DNA of 64,000 bases from Bdellovibrionales bacterium GWA1_52_35 (GTDB taxonomy: Bacteria; Bdellovibrionota; UBA1018), in NCBI GenBank assembly GCA_001769805.1, contig MEPO01000021.1, positions 186,001-250,000 of the forward strand, written 5' to 3'. A program made the position numbers and the translations under genes. The notes beneath the pieces were generated by a model. It did no database searches. It worked only from the letters and a program-made list of their open reading frames with translations, and was not told where the DNA came from. How positions within the stretch are numbered: the first letter of the stretch is position 1; every line of letters starts with the position of its first letter. Of this stretch, positions 42,207-51,210 are shown piece by piece.

Positions 42207-42739
42207 GAAGGTCAGTATTCTCGTCCGTGGTTTCATATGCCAAAGACGTCATTTGGGGAATGCGGTCGATTTTTAAATCCTGTCTGACGGCGATTCCGTA
42301 TCTTTCTGGAAAACACGATCTGACCAAAGAAGTAACGGAACAGTATCCGGACCCGATCTCGTCAAAAACACCCGATGATCTTCCGCCCAGAAGTCGGGGC
42401 ATGCTGAATAACGATATTGAGCGCTGTTCCGGTTGCCGGGACTGCGAAGCATATTGTCCCGTCACTTGCATTCGGGTTGAAGCGGAGCCGGCAACGGATG
42501 AAACCCAGATCTGGGTTTCCATATTCGATATTGATTTTTCCAAATGCATGTTCTGCGGAATTTGTACCGAGGTTTGTGCTCCCGGTTCCTTGCGGCATAC
42601 CCGGATCTATGGTGGCGCTTCACCGAGACTCTCGGACATGGTTGCAAGCTTTGGACGGGGGCCCGTGACCGAAACTCAAAGAGCAAAATGGGCAGAACGG
42701 CGCAAGCAGATCGAAGACGAAAAGGTGCGCCTCATATGA
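42203..42739 (+). CDS. NuoI-like two-[4Fe-4S] subunit (paralogue set, I')
   Basis: This 178-residue ferredoxin-like subunit has eight cysteines for N6a and N6b, all present: Cys75/78/81/85 (CSGCRDCEAYCP) and Cys115/118/121/125 (CMFCGICTEVC). An N-terminal helix region contacts the membrane part. A C-terminal extension of about 40 charged residues is absent from the canonical copy. Together with B' it preserves a continuous Fe-S path. Confidence 0.9.
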   Translation: MRRSVFSSVVSYAKDVIWGMRSIFKSCLTAIPYLSGKHDLTKEVTEQYPDPISSKTPDDLPPRSRGMLNNDIERCSGCRDCEAYCPVTCIRVEAEPATDETQIWVSIFDIDFSKCMFCGICTEVCAPGSLRHTRIYGGASPRLSDMVASFGRGPVTETQRAKWAERRKQIEDEKVRLI

Positions 42740-43245
42740 TCCATTGGATATTTGCCATTGTTCTGGTTTCGGCATCGGTATTTGCCACCTTCAGCAAAAG
42801 CATTCGTTCGTCAATTCTGGCTCTTTGGATTTGTGGATTGGGTGCCGGGGCGTTTTACCTGACAATTGGTACCGAGCTGCTGGCGATTATTCAGTGGATC
42901 GTCGCAACCGTAATTGCGATCTCCTTTGTATTCTTTGCCGTGACTTTCGGGGAATATTCCAAAACTGAGACTCGACCCGGGCATCGAAGCAAGCTTTTTA
43001 CAGTCCTTGGCATATTGATTGGTGTTGGATTGCCAGTACTGCTCTGGCTTGGGGTCGGTCCTGTTCCGGAAGAGATGCTTATTCCAGCAACCGATTCGAA
43101 CGACCTGAGTGCGTTAGGGCTTAAGCTGGTTTCCGAAAATTTTCTGGCACTTGAAGTGCTCGGGGTCAGTCTTCTGGTCGCAATCGTCGGGGGTGGAGTG
43201 ATTGCACGACCGCTGGACAGCGAAGACGAAAGGGGCAACCCATGA
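42736..43245 (+). CDS. NuoJ-like membrane subunit (paralogue set, J')
   Basis: This 169-residue, multi-helix protein sits in the nuoJ position. The region LLAIIQWIVATVIAISFVFFAVTF aligns with the canonical AAIQIIVYAGAVMVLFLFVIML, but the conserved YAGAVMVL core, including its tyrosine, is lost. I start at the ATG at 42736, overlapping nuoI' by 4 bases. Homology is supported by position, topology and this one helix. Confidence 0.72.
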   Translation: MIHWIFAIVLVSASVFATFSKSIRSSILALWICGLGAGAFYLTIGTELLAIIQWIVATVIAISFVFFAVTFGEYSKTETRPGHRSKLFTVLGILIGVGLPVLLWLGVGPVPEEMLIPATDSNDLSALGLKLVSENFLALEVLGVSLLVAIVGGGVIARPLDSEDERGNP

Positions 43246-43532
43246 TGACACTGGTGGGAGCCATTGTCGGCGGAATGGGACTGGTTTCCATTCTTTTGCG
43301 CAGAACTCTTTTGGGATTGATGATTGGAATTCAGCTTCTGGTCCTTGGAGCAACTCTTACCTTTGTGGTGGTGGGTATATCCGCAAATGCCCGTCCATCC
43401 GGGCATCTCTTCGCGCTATTTGTGGTGCTCAGCGCAGTGGCGCAACTTGTTGGCGGATACGCTTTGGCGATCCGGAGATTTTATTTAAAAAACAATGTTC
43501 TGGTTGATGAGCTTCGGTCACTGAAAAAATGA
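43242..43532 (+). CDS. NuoK-like membrane subunit, both key Glu replaced by Gln (paralogue set, K')
   Basis: This 96-residue, three-helix protein aligns without gaps to the NuoK core and ends DELRSLKK like the family. Canonical NuoK has two membrane glutamates (Glu38 in CIELMLNA and Glu74 in AAAESAIG in the copy at 56.4 kb) that are needed for proton transfer. Here the aligned positions are Gln31 (GIQLLVLG) and Gln68 (AVAQLVGG). Length and helix pattern are otherwise normal. Confidence 0.85.
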   Translation: MMTLVGAIVGGMGLVSILLRRTLLGLMIGIQLLVLGATLTFVVVGISANARPSGHLFALFVVLSAVAQLVGGYALAIRRFYLKNNVLVDELRSLKK

Positions 43533-45442
43533 TATTAGATATACAAATAACTCAAATTTTTGCACTAGTGCTCACATTACTGACCGCGGGTGGATTGAGC
43601 GTTCTGCTCTTCGGAAAGCGAGTTCCACAATATTGTATCTGGGTTATAGGTCTGCTGCTCCTTTTATTGCTCATTATCATTGGCTGGAGCTGGTTCAACC
43701 TCGCACAATTCGGCTCCGAACCAGAGACCTGGATTCGCGGCTGGATTCTTCCACATGATGAGCCAAATGCCATCACAGTCGGAATCGTTCTTGATGCCAA
43801 GGCTCTGATCATATCGACGATTGCTACACTGGTCGCCGCCATGGTGCTCTTGAATAGACCGGTATTGAATCGCGAGGACAAAACAGGCAAAATTCTTGCA
43901 GCCCTGGCGCTCAGTACGGCTGGCGTAGTTCTGGCCTGGGTTTCGATCACGCCTTGGCTCGCGTTTTGTGGAATACTTCTGACGATTTCCGGAGGTTTCG
44001 TTGCCCAAGGCTCCTACTGGTATTTGAAGGAGGGTTCCGAGTCTGCAACGCGGTTTGCCTGGGAAAAGTTTTTTGGGTGGGGGTTGTCCTGGCTTGGAGC
44101 CTGTGTCCTTGCAGGAATCAATACACCCCTGATCTGGGTGGGCACTCCTAATGCATCTGGTGACTGGATCGGTTCCTCTTTGCTTGTTCTCGGGCTGTTC
44201 ATGCAGCTGCAGGCATTTCCTTTCATGGGTTGGTTGCTCCGGAGTTGCGAGTCCCCTCCTCTTTTGAGGGTGCTCTTGAATCAGATTTTACCAGCATGGG
44301 CCGCATTGGCCATAGCAGTCCGAATGGAGCCGCAGTTGCGGACACTTGGTGTTTTTCCGCTGATCGGCTGGATTACTTTGGCTTCTGCATTGCTGACAAC
44401 CACGGTCGGTCTATTTGCCTCCGCAGGGCGCCAATCTCTCGGATTATGGATCGCTGCCGGGTTTTCTTTCGGTCTGAGCGTGATTGCCATCGCCGGAGTT
44501 CAGCCCGGCACAGCGGTCTTTATGGCCGTGGGACTTGGAGCGCTCGCTATTGCGGGTGCGACATCAGCCTTTGACTTTCGGGGAAACCGAAATCAATCCA
44601 ACCTGAGGAAAATGACCTGGTCCAAGGCCGCCGTGGTTGCCGGAGTCTTGCTCGGCACCGGATTTCTGGGATCTTTAGGCGCAGGCGGGATCATCGAATC
44701 CGTTGCCCATATCTGGGAAAACAGTGTGGCACTTGTATTTATTGGCGCCGCGTACCTTTTTCTCGTGCTCCACGCCTGGAAAATTTGCTGGATCGCACTA
44801 AAGATCAAAGGCCCCACAGATACCAATTGGTACGTGATTCTGGCACCTTTTCTTTTCGTCTTTCTAGGGCTCGGGGTGTTTTGGTCTGGCAGCATCACTG
44901 GCGGGGTGATCCCGGGAGATTCGGATCGAGTCATGGCGGGACTCTTCAGCGCAATGGCTGGAAATGGTACTCAATCATTTGGTCCAGATGCAACACAAGT
45001 TCTGGTTTACGGGGCTCTCTGGTTCTTCGGTTTCATTTTGGCTTTCTGGATGGGCGGCAGGGAAATTGATGTCTGGGCAAATTTACGTTTGGCATTTCCA
45101 CGATTCTCCAAATTTCTTCTGAGCGGATACCGGCTCGAGTGGCTGGGGTTTCACCTGCTTTCCGGCACACAGTGGCTGGGGCGTTCCACTGAGCAGGCTT
45201 TGCATTATGTTGCCATTGACGGTCCGTTTTTTAAGAGAGCGGCAGCCCTCTTTCGTGCCGGGGCGAAATTCTTTGTGTCTCTGGACGAAAGGGGTGGGGA
45301 ATATGTTCAGGTCACCCTGAGGAAAGCCGTGGACCTTCCCGCGCGTGGGCTGCAATACCTGCAGAACGGAGATGTTCAGTGGTATCTTTTGATGGCGCTT
45401 TTATCTACGCTGGCGATTGTCGGCTACTTTTTAAAAATGTGA
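43529..45442 (+). CDS. NuoL-like antiporter subunit, pump residues lost (paralogue set, L')
   Basis: This 637-residue protein has about 14-16 helices plus the long lateral helix and terminal helix expected of NuoL (similar C-terminal ladder ALFRAGAKFF...QNGDVQWYLLMALL). It lacks the motifs of the canonical copy. GWEGVG (Glu153 there) has no acidic counterpart around residues 143-150. MGKSAQIPLYVWLPD (Lys245) aligns with FMQLQAFPFMGWLLR, so Lys becomes Gln226. HAFFKALLF loses its His and Lys. It is the most diverged member of the set but has a full intact frame. Confidence 0.75.
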   Translation: MILDIQITQIFALVLTLLTAGGLSVLLFGKRVPQYCIWVIGLLLLLLLIIIGWSWFNLAQFGSEPETWIRGWILPHDEPNAITVGIVLDAKALIISTIATLVAAMVLLNRPVLNREDKTGKILAALALSTAGVVLAWVSITPWLAFCGILLTISGGFVAQGSYWYLKEGSESATRFAWEKFFGWGLSWLGACVLAGINTPLIWVGTPNASGDWIGSSLLVLGLFMQLQAFPFMGWLLRSCESPPLLRVLLNQILPAWAALAIAVRMEPQLRTLGVFPLIGWITLASALLTTTVGLFASAGRQSLGLWIAAGFSFGLSVIAIAGVQPGTAVFMAVGLGALAIAGATSAFDFRGNRNQSNLRKMTWSKAAVVAGVLLGTGFLGSLGAGGIIESVAHIWENSVALVFIGAAYLFLVLHAWKICWIALKIKGPTDTNWYVILAPFLFVFLGLGVFWSGSITGGVIPGDSDRVMAGLFSAMAGNGTQSFGPDATQVLVYGALWFFGFILAFWMGGREIDVWANLRLAFPRFSKFLLSGYRLEWLGFHLLSGTQWLGRSTEQALHYVAIDGPFFKRAAALFRAGAKFFVSLDERGGEYVQVTLRKAVDLPARGLQYLQNGDVQWYLLMALLSTLAIVGYFLKM

Positions 45443-45445
45443 GGA

Positions 45446-46975
45446 ATGGCTGTGAATAATCATTTGATTTCATTAATGGTGCTGCTTCCTCTGATCGGGG
45501 TGATATTTCAGGCGTTTCTTCCGAAAAGGACGGGAGTTTCGTCCGAGTCTCTTTCCCGCTGGGCAGCTCTGGTTACCAGCCTTGCAGGCAGTATCTTCGG
45601 CTTTATTTTAATCGCTACCATGAGCCGGCAAACACCGGAGTTGCAGGCCGTTGAAAGTTTCTCCTGGGTCGGTGCTTATGCAATCAGCTATGAGGTGGGA
45701 ATTGATGGCCTGAGTGCTTTGCTCGTTCTTCTGGTCGCAATTGTATTTCCAATTCTGATTGCAGCCGAATGGAACCAAAAAAACGGCTCAAGAGGAATGT
45801 ATGCGCTCTTTTTGATATTGCAATCCACCCTGGCAGGCGCGCTCTGCGCACAGGACTTGTTTCTTCAGTTCTTCTTCTGGGCGGTTTCCGCGCTTCCGTT
45901 TTATTTTCTGGTGGGGATCTGGGGCGGCGAGCAGCGTGAAAATTCCGCCTCACGCCTGATATCGGTATCGTCTATTGGAAATGCATTCGTGTTAGCTGCC
46001 CTGATATTGATTTACTACGCGGCAGATCCTCACACCTTTTCGTTGCGTGAACTTGCGAACAGCCGATTGGCAGAAAAGAATTTTGAAATTTTTGAACACC
46101 GTCTGTCGGTTGCTCCGGTTGCGTTTGGATTGCTGGCCGCGGGCCTGGGATTGCGTACCGCCGTTTGGCCGTTCCACGGCTGGTTCACCGGGGTGGCAAA
46201 AGAAGCTCCGGCTTCGGTATTCGTTGCGCTTTGCGGGGCAACCATCCCGGTGGGCGTGTATATTTTCATACGTCTTGCTTATTCTCTTTTTCCAGAAACC
46301 CTTGTTGCTTCCGTTGGGTGGATTATTGCGGTCGGCGTTTTGAATGTCGCGGTCGGGATGGTCTCTGCGGTAGCACAGCGGGACCTTCGGCTCTTGCTCG
46401 CCTTTTTTTGCATCAGCGAAATGGGCTTTATTCTGATCGGCCTGGCTTCCCTGAATCCTGCTGGTATGGTCGGAGCAGTTTACCAGCAGCTTTCACTGGG
46501 ACTGGGTCTGGCGGGCTTCGGTCTCTTCTCTGGTATTATTACAGAGCGCGCCGGGCATTCGGTCTTTCTACCGGAAGATGGCGAGACCAGTAAATTCGGC
46601 GGTGTGGCAATGAGGGCGCCGTTGATAGCGGTGATCGCCGGGGCGTTCACAGTGTCTTTGCTTGGATTTCCAGGATTCGGCGGTTTTGTTGGTAAGACTT
46701 TGGTTTATCTCGGAAGCTATCCCGGCTACCCTGTTCCACTGGTCATCGCAATTGTTACAATGTTGCTTGCCACTTACTGTCTTTTCACAATGTATCGCCA
46801 AATGTTCCTGGGCCATGCAGGAGCGGAATCGGAAAAGGTGCTCGATCTTGGGATTCGCGAGCGGTCGTACTTATTGCCGCTGGTGCTAGCGCTCCTAATC
46901 TGTGGGATTTATCCCAAGCCACTGCTGGAGCTTGTCCGTCCAACAGTGTTGACGCTGCTTTCACTGGTCAAGTAG
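45446..46975 (+). CDS. NuoM-like antiporter subunit, pump residues lost (paralogue set, M')
   Basis: This 509-residue protein aligns end to end with NuoM (DLFLQFFFWAVSALPFYFLVGIWGG versus [25 protein letters not shown]). Key residues differ: Glu150 of the canonical copy is Ala146, Lys239 is Arg237, Lys270 is Pro268 and the helix-12 Glu (GFVGEF) is Lys (GFVGKT). The His in MLNHG is Leu. It keeps the helix count and the lateral contacts, so loss of charge is selective. Confidence 0.88.
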   Translation: MAVNNHLISLMVLLPLIGVIFQAFLPKRTGVSSESLSRWAALVTSLAGSIFGFILIATMSRQTPELQAVESFSWVGAYAISYEVGIDGLSALLVLLVAIVFPILIAAEWNQKNGSRGMYALFLILQSTLAGALCAQDLFLQFFFWAVSALPFYFLVGIWGGEQRENSASRLISVSSIGNAFVLAALILIYYAADPHTFSLRELANSRLAEKNFEIFEHRLSVAPVAFGLLAAGLGLRTAVWPFHGWFTGVAKEAPASVFVALCGATIPVGVYIFIRLAYSLFPETLVASVGWIIAVGVLNVAVGMVSAVAQRDLRLLLAFFCISEMGFILIGLASLNPAGMVGAVYQQLSLGLGLAGFGLFSGIITERAGHSVFLPEDGETSKFGGVAMRAPLIAVIAGAFTVSLLGFPGFGGFVGKTLVYLGSYPGYPVPLVIAIVTMLLATYCLFTMYRQMFLGHAGAESEKVLDLGIRERSYLLPLVLALLICGIYPKPLLELVRPTVLTLLSLVK

Positions 46976-46988
46976 AAAGGATCCGGGC

Positions 46989-48461
46989 GTGAGGGAATTC
47001 ATATACATTTTACCCGAAGCTTTCCTGGCGCTCACTCTTGCCTTTGTCGTGGTGGGTGAAATCACCTATCACGGTGAGAAAACCCGGTTGATCACACTCA
47101 CCGCTCTTCTGGGGCTCGGGAGCGCGCTCATTCAAGCCCTTATTTCCTTCGGCTACGGGTCGGCGCAGATTTTTGCAAAAACACTTTCCATGGACGGCCT
47201 GACATTCTTTTTCCGTTCATTTTTTATCTTGTTGGCCATGATTTCCGTTCTGGCACTCTCAAACTCCAAGGAACTCGCCCGCTCCAGGAGAACGGAATAT
47301 ATTGCCCTTCTGCTGGCTGCCACGATTGCCATGAGTTTCGCCGCTTCCTCGGCAGACTTGCTCCTGACTTTCCTTTCTCTTCAGCTTGTGAATATTGTTT
47401 CATTTTTTTTGGCGGGTTACGGCAAGAGGTCTGAACAGGCTAACGAAGCCGGAATCAAGCACATGATCTTTTCCGCTATTTCGGGCGGCCTTTTGATTTA
47501 TGGAATGGTCATCATTTTTGGTTTCAGCAGATCCCTGAACATTTATGAAATTCACAATATTATTTTTGAAACGGCCCTGAACCAAAGAGCCGCTGCGGTT
47601 TCATTTACCCTCATCTTTGTAGCCCTGAGTTTTCAAATTGGGGCTTTCCCAATGTATTTCTGGGCGCCCGATGTCCTGAATGGAGCGCCTACCCCTGCGG
47701 CTTCATTCCTTGCTGTGGGTTCCCGGGTCTCAGGTTTTGCTGTACTGATCCGGATCATATTTACTCTTTTCGCCCAGCCGGCAGCCGAAGCCAGTGGGCG
47801 CTGGCAAGTGATGGGGGCGCTGAACTGGCCAAGTGTCTTGGCCTTGGTTTCGGGTTTATCCATGTTGATCGGAGTATTTCTTGCGCTGCGCCAAGTCAGC
47901 GCAAAACGCATGATCGCGTGTTTACTGATCAGCCAAACGGGAGCCTTATTGATGGGCTTGCTGGTGTTGGATTGGGTCGGTGTTGCGGCCCTCCTTTATA
48001 ATCTGGTTGTGGAGCTATTCGCAGTAAGTGGGATCTTCTACATCCTTTCGTTTTTGATCAATGAAGTTGGCTCCGACAGAACAACGGATTTACGCGGCAT
48101 GTTAAAATGGGCTGCCCCGGAGTGTATCTCTCTAATATTGTTTATACTTTGTCTGATCGGCGTGCCTCCGATGCCGGGCTTTATTGGAAAGTTCGCGCTG
48201 ATTGGCGCTGCCGCAGGTCAGGGCTGGACAATTCTCTCGGCCATTGCGGTCGTCTCCATGGCCATTTCAACTTTCGCGATGTCTCGTCTGGCATTTCATT
48301 TGGTGGGTGACTTCAGGAGTGTTTCCAAAAACAAGATTGCCTTCAGCTTTGAGCGGCGGAGTTTTATGGCACTGCTACTCTTGCCGTTGCTGCTGACTGG
48401 AGTATTTGCGCAGCAAATTCTAAGCTGGGCCGCAAAGTCCATTGTGTTTATTTTGTGGTAG
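46989..48461 (+). CDS. NuoN-like antiporter subunit, pump residues lost (paralogue set, N')
   Basis: This 490-residue homologue of NuoN has 14 predicted helices. The Glu of LELMSL (Glu147 in the canonical copy) is Gln132 (LQLVNI). The Lys of FLFKVASVPFHMW is Gln216 (LSFQIGAFPMYFW). The Lys of GLKAAAF is Arg246 (GSRVSGF). The helix-12 Lys (GFAAKY, here GFIGKF) is kept. It ends the paralogue set, 32 bp before the canonical nuoA, with no terminator between. Confidence 0.88.
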   Translation: MREFIYILPEAFLALTLAFVVVGEITYHGEKTRLITLTALLGLGSALIQALISFGYGSAQIFAKTLSMDGLTFFFRSFFILLAMISVLALSNSKELARSRRTEYIALLLAATIAMSFAASSADLLLTFLSLQLVNIVSFFLAGYGKRSEQANEAGIKHMIFSAISGGLLIYGMVIIFGFSRSLNIYEIHNIIFETALNQRAAAVSFTLIFVALSFQIGAFPMYFWAPDVLNGAPTPAASFLAVGSRVSGFAVLIRIIFTLFAQPAAEASGRWQVMGALNWPSVLALVSGLSMLIGVFLALRQVSAKRMIACLLISQTGALLMGLLVLDWVGVAALLYNLVVELFAVSGIFYILSFLINEVGSDRTTDLRGMLKWAAPECISLILFILCLIGVPPMPGFIGKFALIGAAAGQGWTILSAIAVVSMAISTFAMSRLAFHLVGDFRSVSKNKIAFSFERRSFMALLLLPLLLTGVFAQQILSWAAKSIVFILW

Positions 48462-48493
48462 AAGTCGCGCCCTCAAGGCTATAAATATTCACC

Positions 48494-48853
48494 ATGGCAT
48501 ACATTCCTGTTCTTCTGATGATGTTGATCGGTACATCTATTGGCATAGGCATCCTTGCGTTGTCACATTTTCTTGGGCCAAGACTTCCCAATCCGAGAAA
48601 GAACATGCCTTTTGAGTGCGGCGTGGATCCGATCATGAACGCCAAACACCGAATTTCAGTTCGCTTCTACCTCGTTGCAATTCTGTTTCTGCTCTTTGAC
48701 GTTGAAGCTATTTTCTTTTATCCATGGGCGGTTGTGTTCAAAAAGTATTTGAGCATCAACTCCTTCATCTTGATCGAAATGGGAATTTTTGCAGCCATCG
48801 TTCTGATTGGATATTTTTATGTGCTCCGCAAAGGCGCATTGGAGTGGGAATAA
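48494..48853 (+). CDS. nuoA: NADH-quinone oxidoreductase subunit A
   Basis: This canonical 119-residue, three-helix NuoA has the loop PFECGVDP and RFYLVAILFLLFDVEAIFFYPWA, which carries the conserved Asp/Glu pair at the start of the E-channel. It is the first gene of the complete operon A-B-CD-E-F-G-H-I-J-K-L-M-N. It follows the divergent paralogue set directly and should be on the same transcript. Confidence 0.96.
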   Translation: MAYIPVLLMMLIGTSIGIGILALSHFLGPRLPNPRKNMPFECGVDPIMNAKHRISVRFYLVAILFLLFDVEAIFFYPWAVVFKKYLSINSFILIEMGIFAAIVLIGYFYVLRKGALEWE

Positions 48854-48872
48854 TTCAACGGGGATTTTTCAA

Positions 48873-49382
48873 ATGAAAGACGGTTCTTCTTCATTTTTCA
48901 CAACTAAACTGGAAGCGCTTATTGACTGGGGTCGAAAGAATGCGCTTTGGCCATTTCCTTACGGCACGAGCTGCTGTGGTATTGAAATGATGGCTACCCT
49001 CGCGTCCGATTACGATATGTCGCGCTTTGGGGCCGAGGTGGTCAGGTTTTCGCCAAGACAGGCGGACCTTCTGATTGTTGCCGGTATGGTCAATCTGAAG
49101 ATGGCGCCAATCCTACGCAATATTTACGATCAGATGAGTGATCCAAAGTTTGTGATTTCAATGGGCTCCTGCGCCTGTTCAGGCAACGGACTGTTCAATT
49201 CATATTCCGTGCTCTCCGGAATCGACACAGTGATTCCGGTGGACATTTATGTGCCGGGCTGCCCGCCTACACCGGAAGGGTTGCTCAACGCTCTTCTTGC
49301 CATGAGGGAAAAGGTCGCCCACCAGGACACATTCGCGCACCGTCGGATGAAAGCCGCAAAAACACTGCGCCAAACAGTTTGA
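48873..49382 (+). CDS. nuoB: NADH-quinone oxidoreductase subunit B
   Basis: This 169-residue subunit binds cluster N2, with the tandem Cys of SCCGIEMM, Cys of GSCACSG and Cys of PGCPPTPEG. The start is the ATG at 48873 with a GGGGA stretch upstream; an earlier in-frame start lies inside nuoA. N2 passes electrons to quinone at the B/D interface. A C-terminal tail of about 20 basic residues follows the fold. Confidence 0.96.
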   Translation: MKDGSSSFFTTKLEALIDWGRKNALWPFPYGTSCCGIEMMATLASDYDMSRFGAEVVRFSPRQADLLIVAGMVNLKMAPILRNIYDQMSDPKFVISMGSCACSGNGLFNSYSVLSGIDTVIPVDIYVPGCPPTPEGLLNALLAMREKVAHQDTFAHRRMKAAKTLRQTV

Positions 49383-49417
49383 AAATCGCCGGTTGAAACC
49401 GGCAAAAGGGTAATGCG

Positions 49418-51199
49418 ATGGACATCAGGAAGCCCGTACCGAACAACTATGGTGACTGGATTGCAAAATTCGGCGAAAGCTGGAAAGCACAGACTGCGCA
49501 GCTCAAAATCCGTTTTGCCGACAAAATTGAAGAAATCAGAATGCCTGGCGAACACGCCACGGACGTTCCGGTAATTTTTGTAAAGAAAGATTCGATTTTC
49601 GAAGTTCTTCGGTTTGTAAAAAGTGAGCCCGGCTTTGAGTACAACTTTCTGGCTGATCTGACCGCAATTGATGAGATGATCGAGCCGCGGTTTGAAGTCG
49701 TTTACAACCTATTTTCAACGATCAAACTGAATCGCTTTCGCTTGAAAGTCAGGGTCCGCGACGGAGAATCGGTGGCAACGGCGGTCTCTCTCTGGCCGGC
49801 GGCCAATTGGCTGGAGCGGGAAGTTTTCGATATGTTTGGAATTCGGTTTGCCGGTCATCCAGACCTGCGCCGCATTCTCATGGACGAACGTTATGTCGGT
49901 CATCCCCTGCGCAAGGACTTCCCCCTTCGTGGAGAAATGCAGATTTTTGAAACTGCGGAGCTGGCGGATCCCAAGCTGCTGGATGGCGGCTCTGCCCAGA
50001 GGCGGAGAGAATTCGATTCAGACGATATCTGGGATGATGCCAGGACCGTCGTGAATATTGGTCCGACTCACCCCGCCACCCACGGCGCATTCCGAGTGGT
50101 TGCCGGTCTGAATGGTGAAACCGTTGAAAAGTCTTATTGCGAATTTGGCTTCACTCATCGCGCGAAAGAGAAGATGGGTGAAAACCGGACTTATCACCAG
50201 TGGATTGTTTATACAGATCGCATGAATTACTGCTCTTCCGCTTTGAATAATGTTGCCTATGCCATGTCGGTCGAGCGCATGCTTGGAATCGAAATTACTG
50301 AACGCAATACGCTGATCCGGATGATCGTCGCTGAGATGTCCCGTGCCGTTGACCACTTGGTTTGTGTGGGGATCAATGCGGTGGATCTCGGGGCTTTTTC
50401 GTTCTTCCTGTATGGCTTCCATCAGCGGGAAGAAGCTTATACGCTACTCGAGAGGCTTTGTGGGGCCCGCCTGACCACCTCCTTTGTCCGCATTGGTGGC
50501 CTGATGTACGATGCGCCGGATGGTTGGGAAAAAGAAGTGAAAGCCTGGGTTAAGAAAACCCGTGGGGTCCTGAAAGAGATGGACAGCCTTCTCACCAACA
50601 ACAAAATCTGGCGCTTGCGAACCGAAGGAGTTTCCGCCTTCACCAAGGAAGATTGCATCCAATACAGCTGTTCCGGTCCGATTGCCCGTGCGGCAGGCGT
50701 CGACATTGACTTGCGTCGCGATCAACCGTGCATGTTCTATAAAGATATGGAATTTGACGTTCCGATCGGCAAAAATGGCGATATTTTTGATCGCTACATC
50801 GTCCGTATGGAAGAGATTCGGCAGTCGCTCAACATCATTGAGCAATGCGCTGACCGCATGAAACCGGGTGCAATCTGGGTCGAAGACAAGCGTGTTCGCA
50901 TTCCAGAAAAAGATCAGGTCCACAACACGATGGAAGGACTGATCTATCATTTCAAATTCTATATGCACGGGATTCAGGTGCCGCCGGGCGAAAGCTATAC
51001 CCAGTTCGAGGCAGCGAACGGCGAATTTGGATTTCATATCAGCAGCAAAGGTGGAGCACGGGCTCACCGCATGCGGGTACGCGGGCCATCCGTTCTGCAT
51101 TATCAGGCGCTTTCTCCAATGATTGAGGGCGAGAAGATTGCCGACCTGGTCGGGGCTCTCGGAAGCTTGAATATTATTGCCGGCGAGCTGGACCGCTGA
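49418..51199 (+). CDS. nuoCD: NADH-quinone oxidoreductase subunits C and D (fused)
   Basis: This 593-residue fusion contains the 30-kDa domain (about 1-175, with LEREVFDMFGIRF and GHPLRKDFPL) and the 49-kDa domain (about 208-593). The quinone-site residues are canonical: His218 and His222 in GPTHPATHG and Tyr271 in YTDRMNY. C-D fusion is known from several bacteria, including E. coli. The D' protein at 40.0 kb lacks these same residues, so the two copies make a clear contrast. Confidence 0.96.
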   Translation: MDIRKPVPNNYGDWIAKFGESWKAQTAQLKIRFADKIEEIRMPGEHATDVPVIFVKKDSIFEVLRFVKSEPGFEYNFLADLTAIDEMIEPRFEVVYNLFSTIKLNRFRLKVRVRDGESVATAVSLWPAANWLEREVFDMFGIRFAGHPDLRRILMDERYVGHPLRKDFPLRGEMQIFETAELADPKLLDGGSAQRRREFDSDDIWDDARTVVNIGPTHPATHGAFRVVAGLNGETVEKSYCEFGFTHRAKEKMGENRTYHQWIVYTDRMNYCSSALNNVAYAMSVERMLGIEITERNTLIRMIVAEMSRAVDHLVCVGINAVDLGAFSFFLYGFHQREEAYTLLERLCGARLTTSFVRIGGLMYDAPDGWEKEVKAWVKKTRGVLKEMDSLLTNNKIWRLRTEGVSAFTKEDCIQYSCSGPIARAAGVDIDLRRDQPCMFYKDMEFDVPIGKNGDIFDRYIVRMEEIRQSLNIIEQCADRMKPGAIWVEDKRVRIPEKDQVHNTMEGLIYHFKFYMHGIQVPPGESYTQFEAANGEFGFHISSKGGARAHRMRVRGPSVLHYQALSPMIEGEKIADLVGALGSLNIIAGELDR

Positions 51200-51210
51200 G
51201 TGAGGAAATC

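Noticed and set aside
38597-48461. Paralogue nuo set as a decaying pseudogene cluster
   Set aside because: All eleven frames are intact with precise stop-start overlaps, normal lengths and fully conserved Fe-S cysteines in B' and I'. Decay should have produced frameshifts or lost Cys as well.
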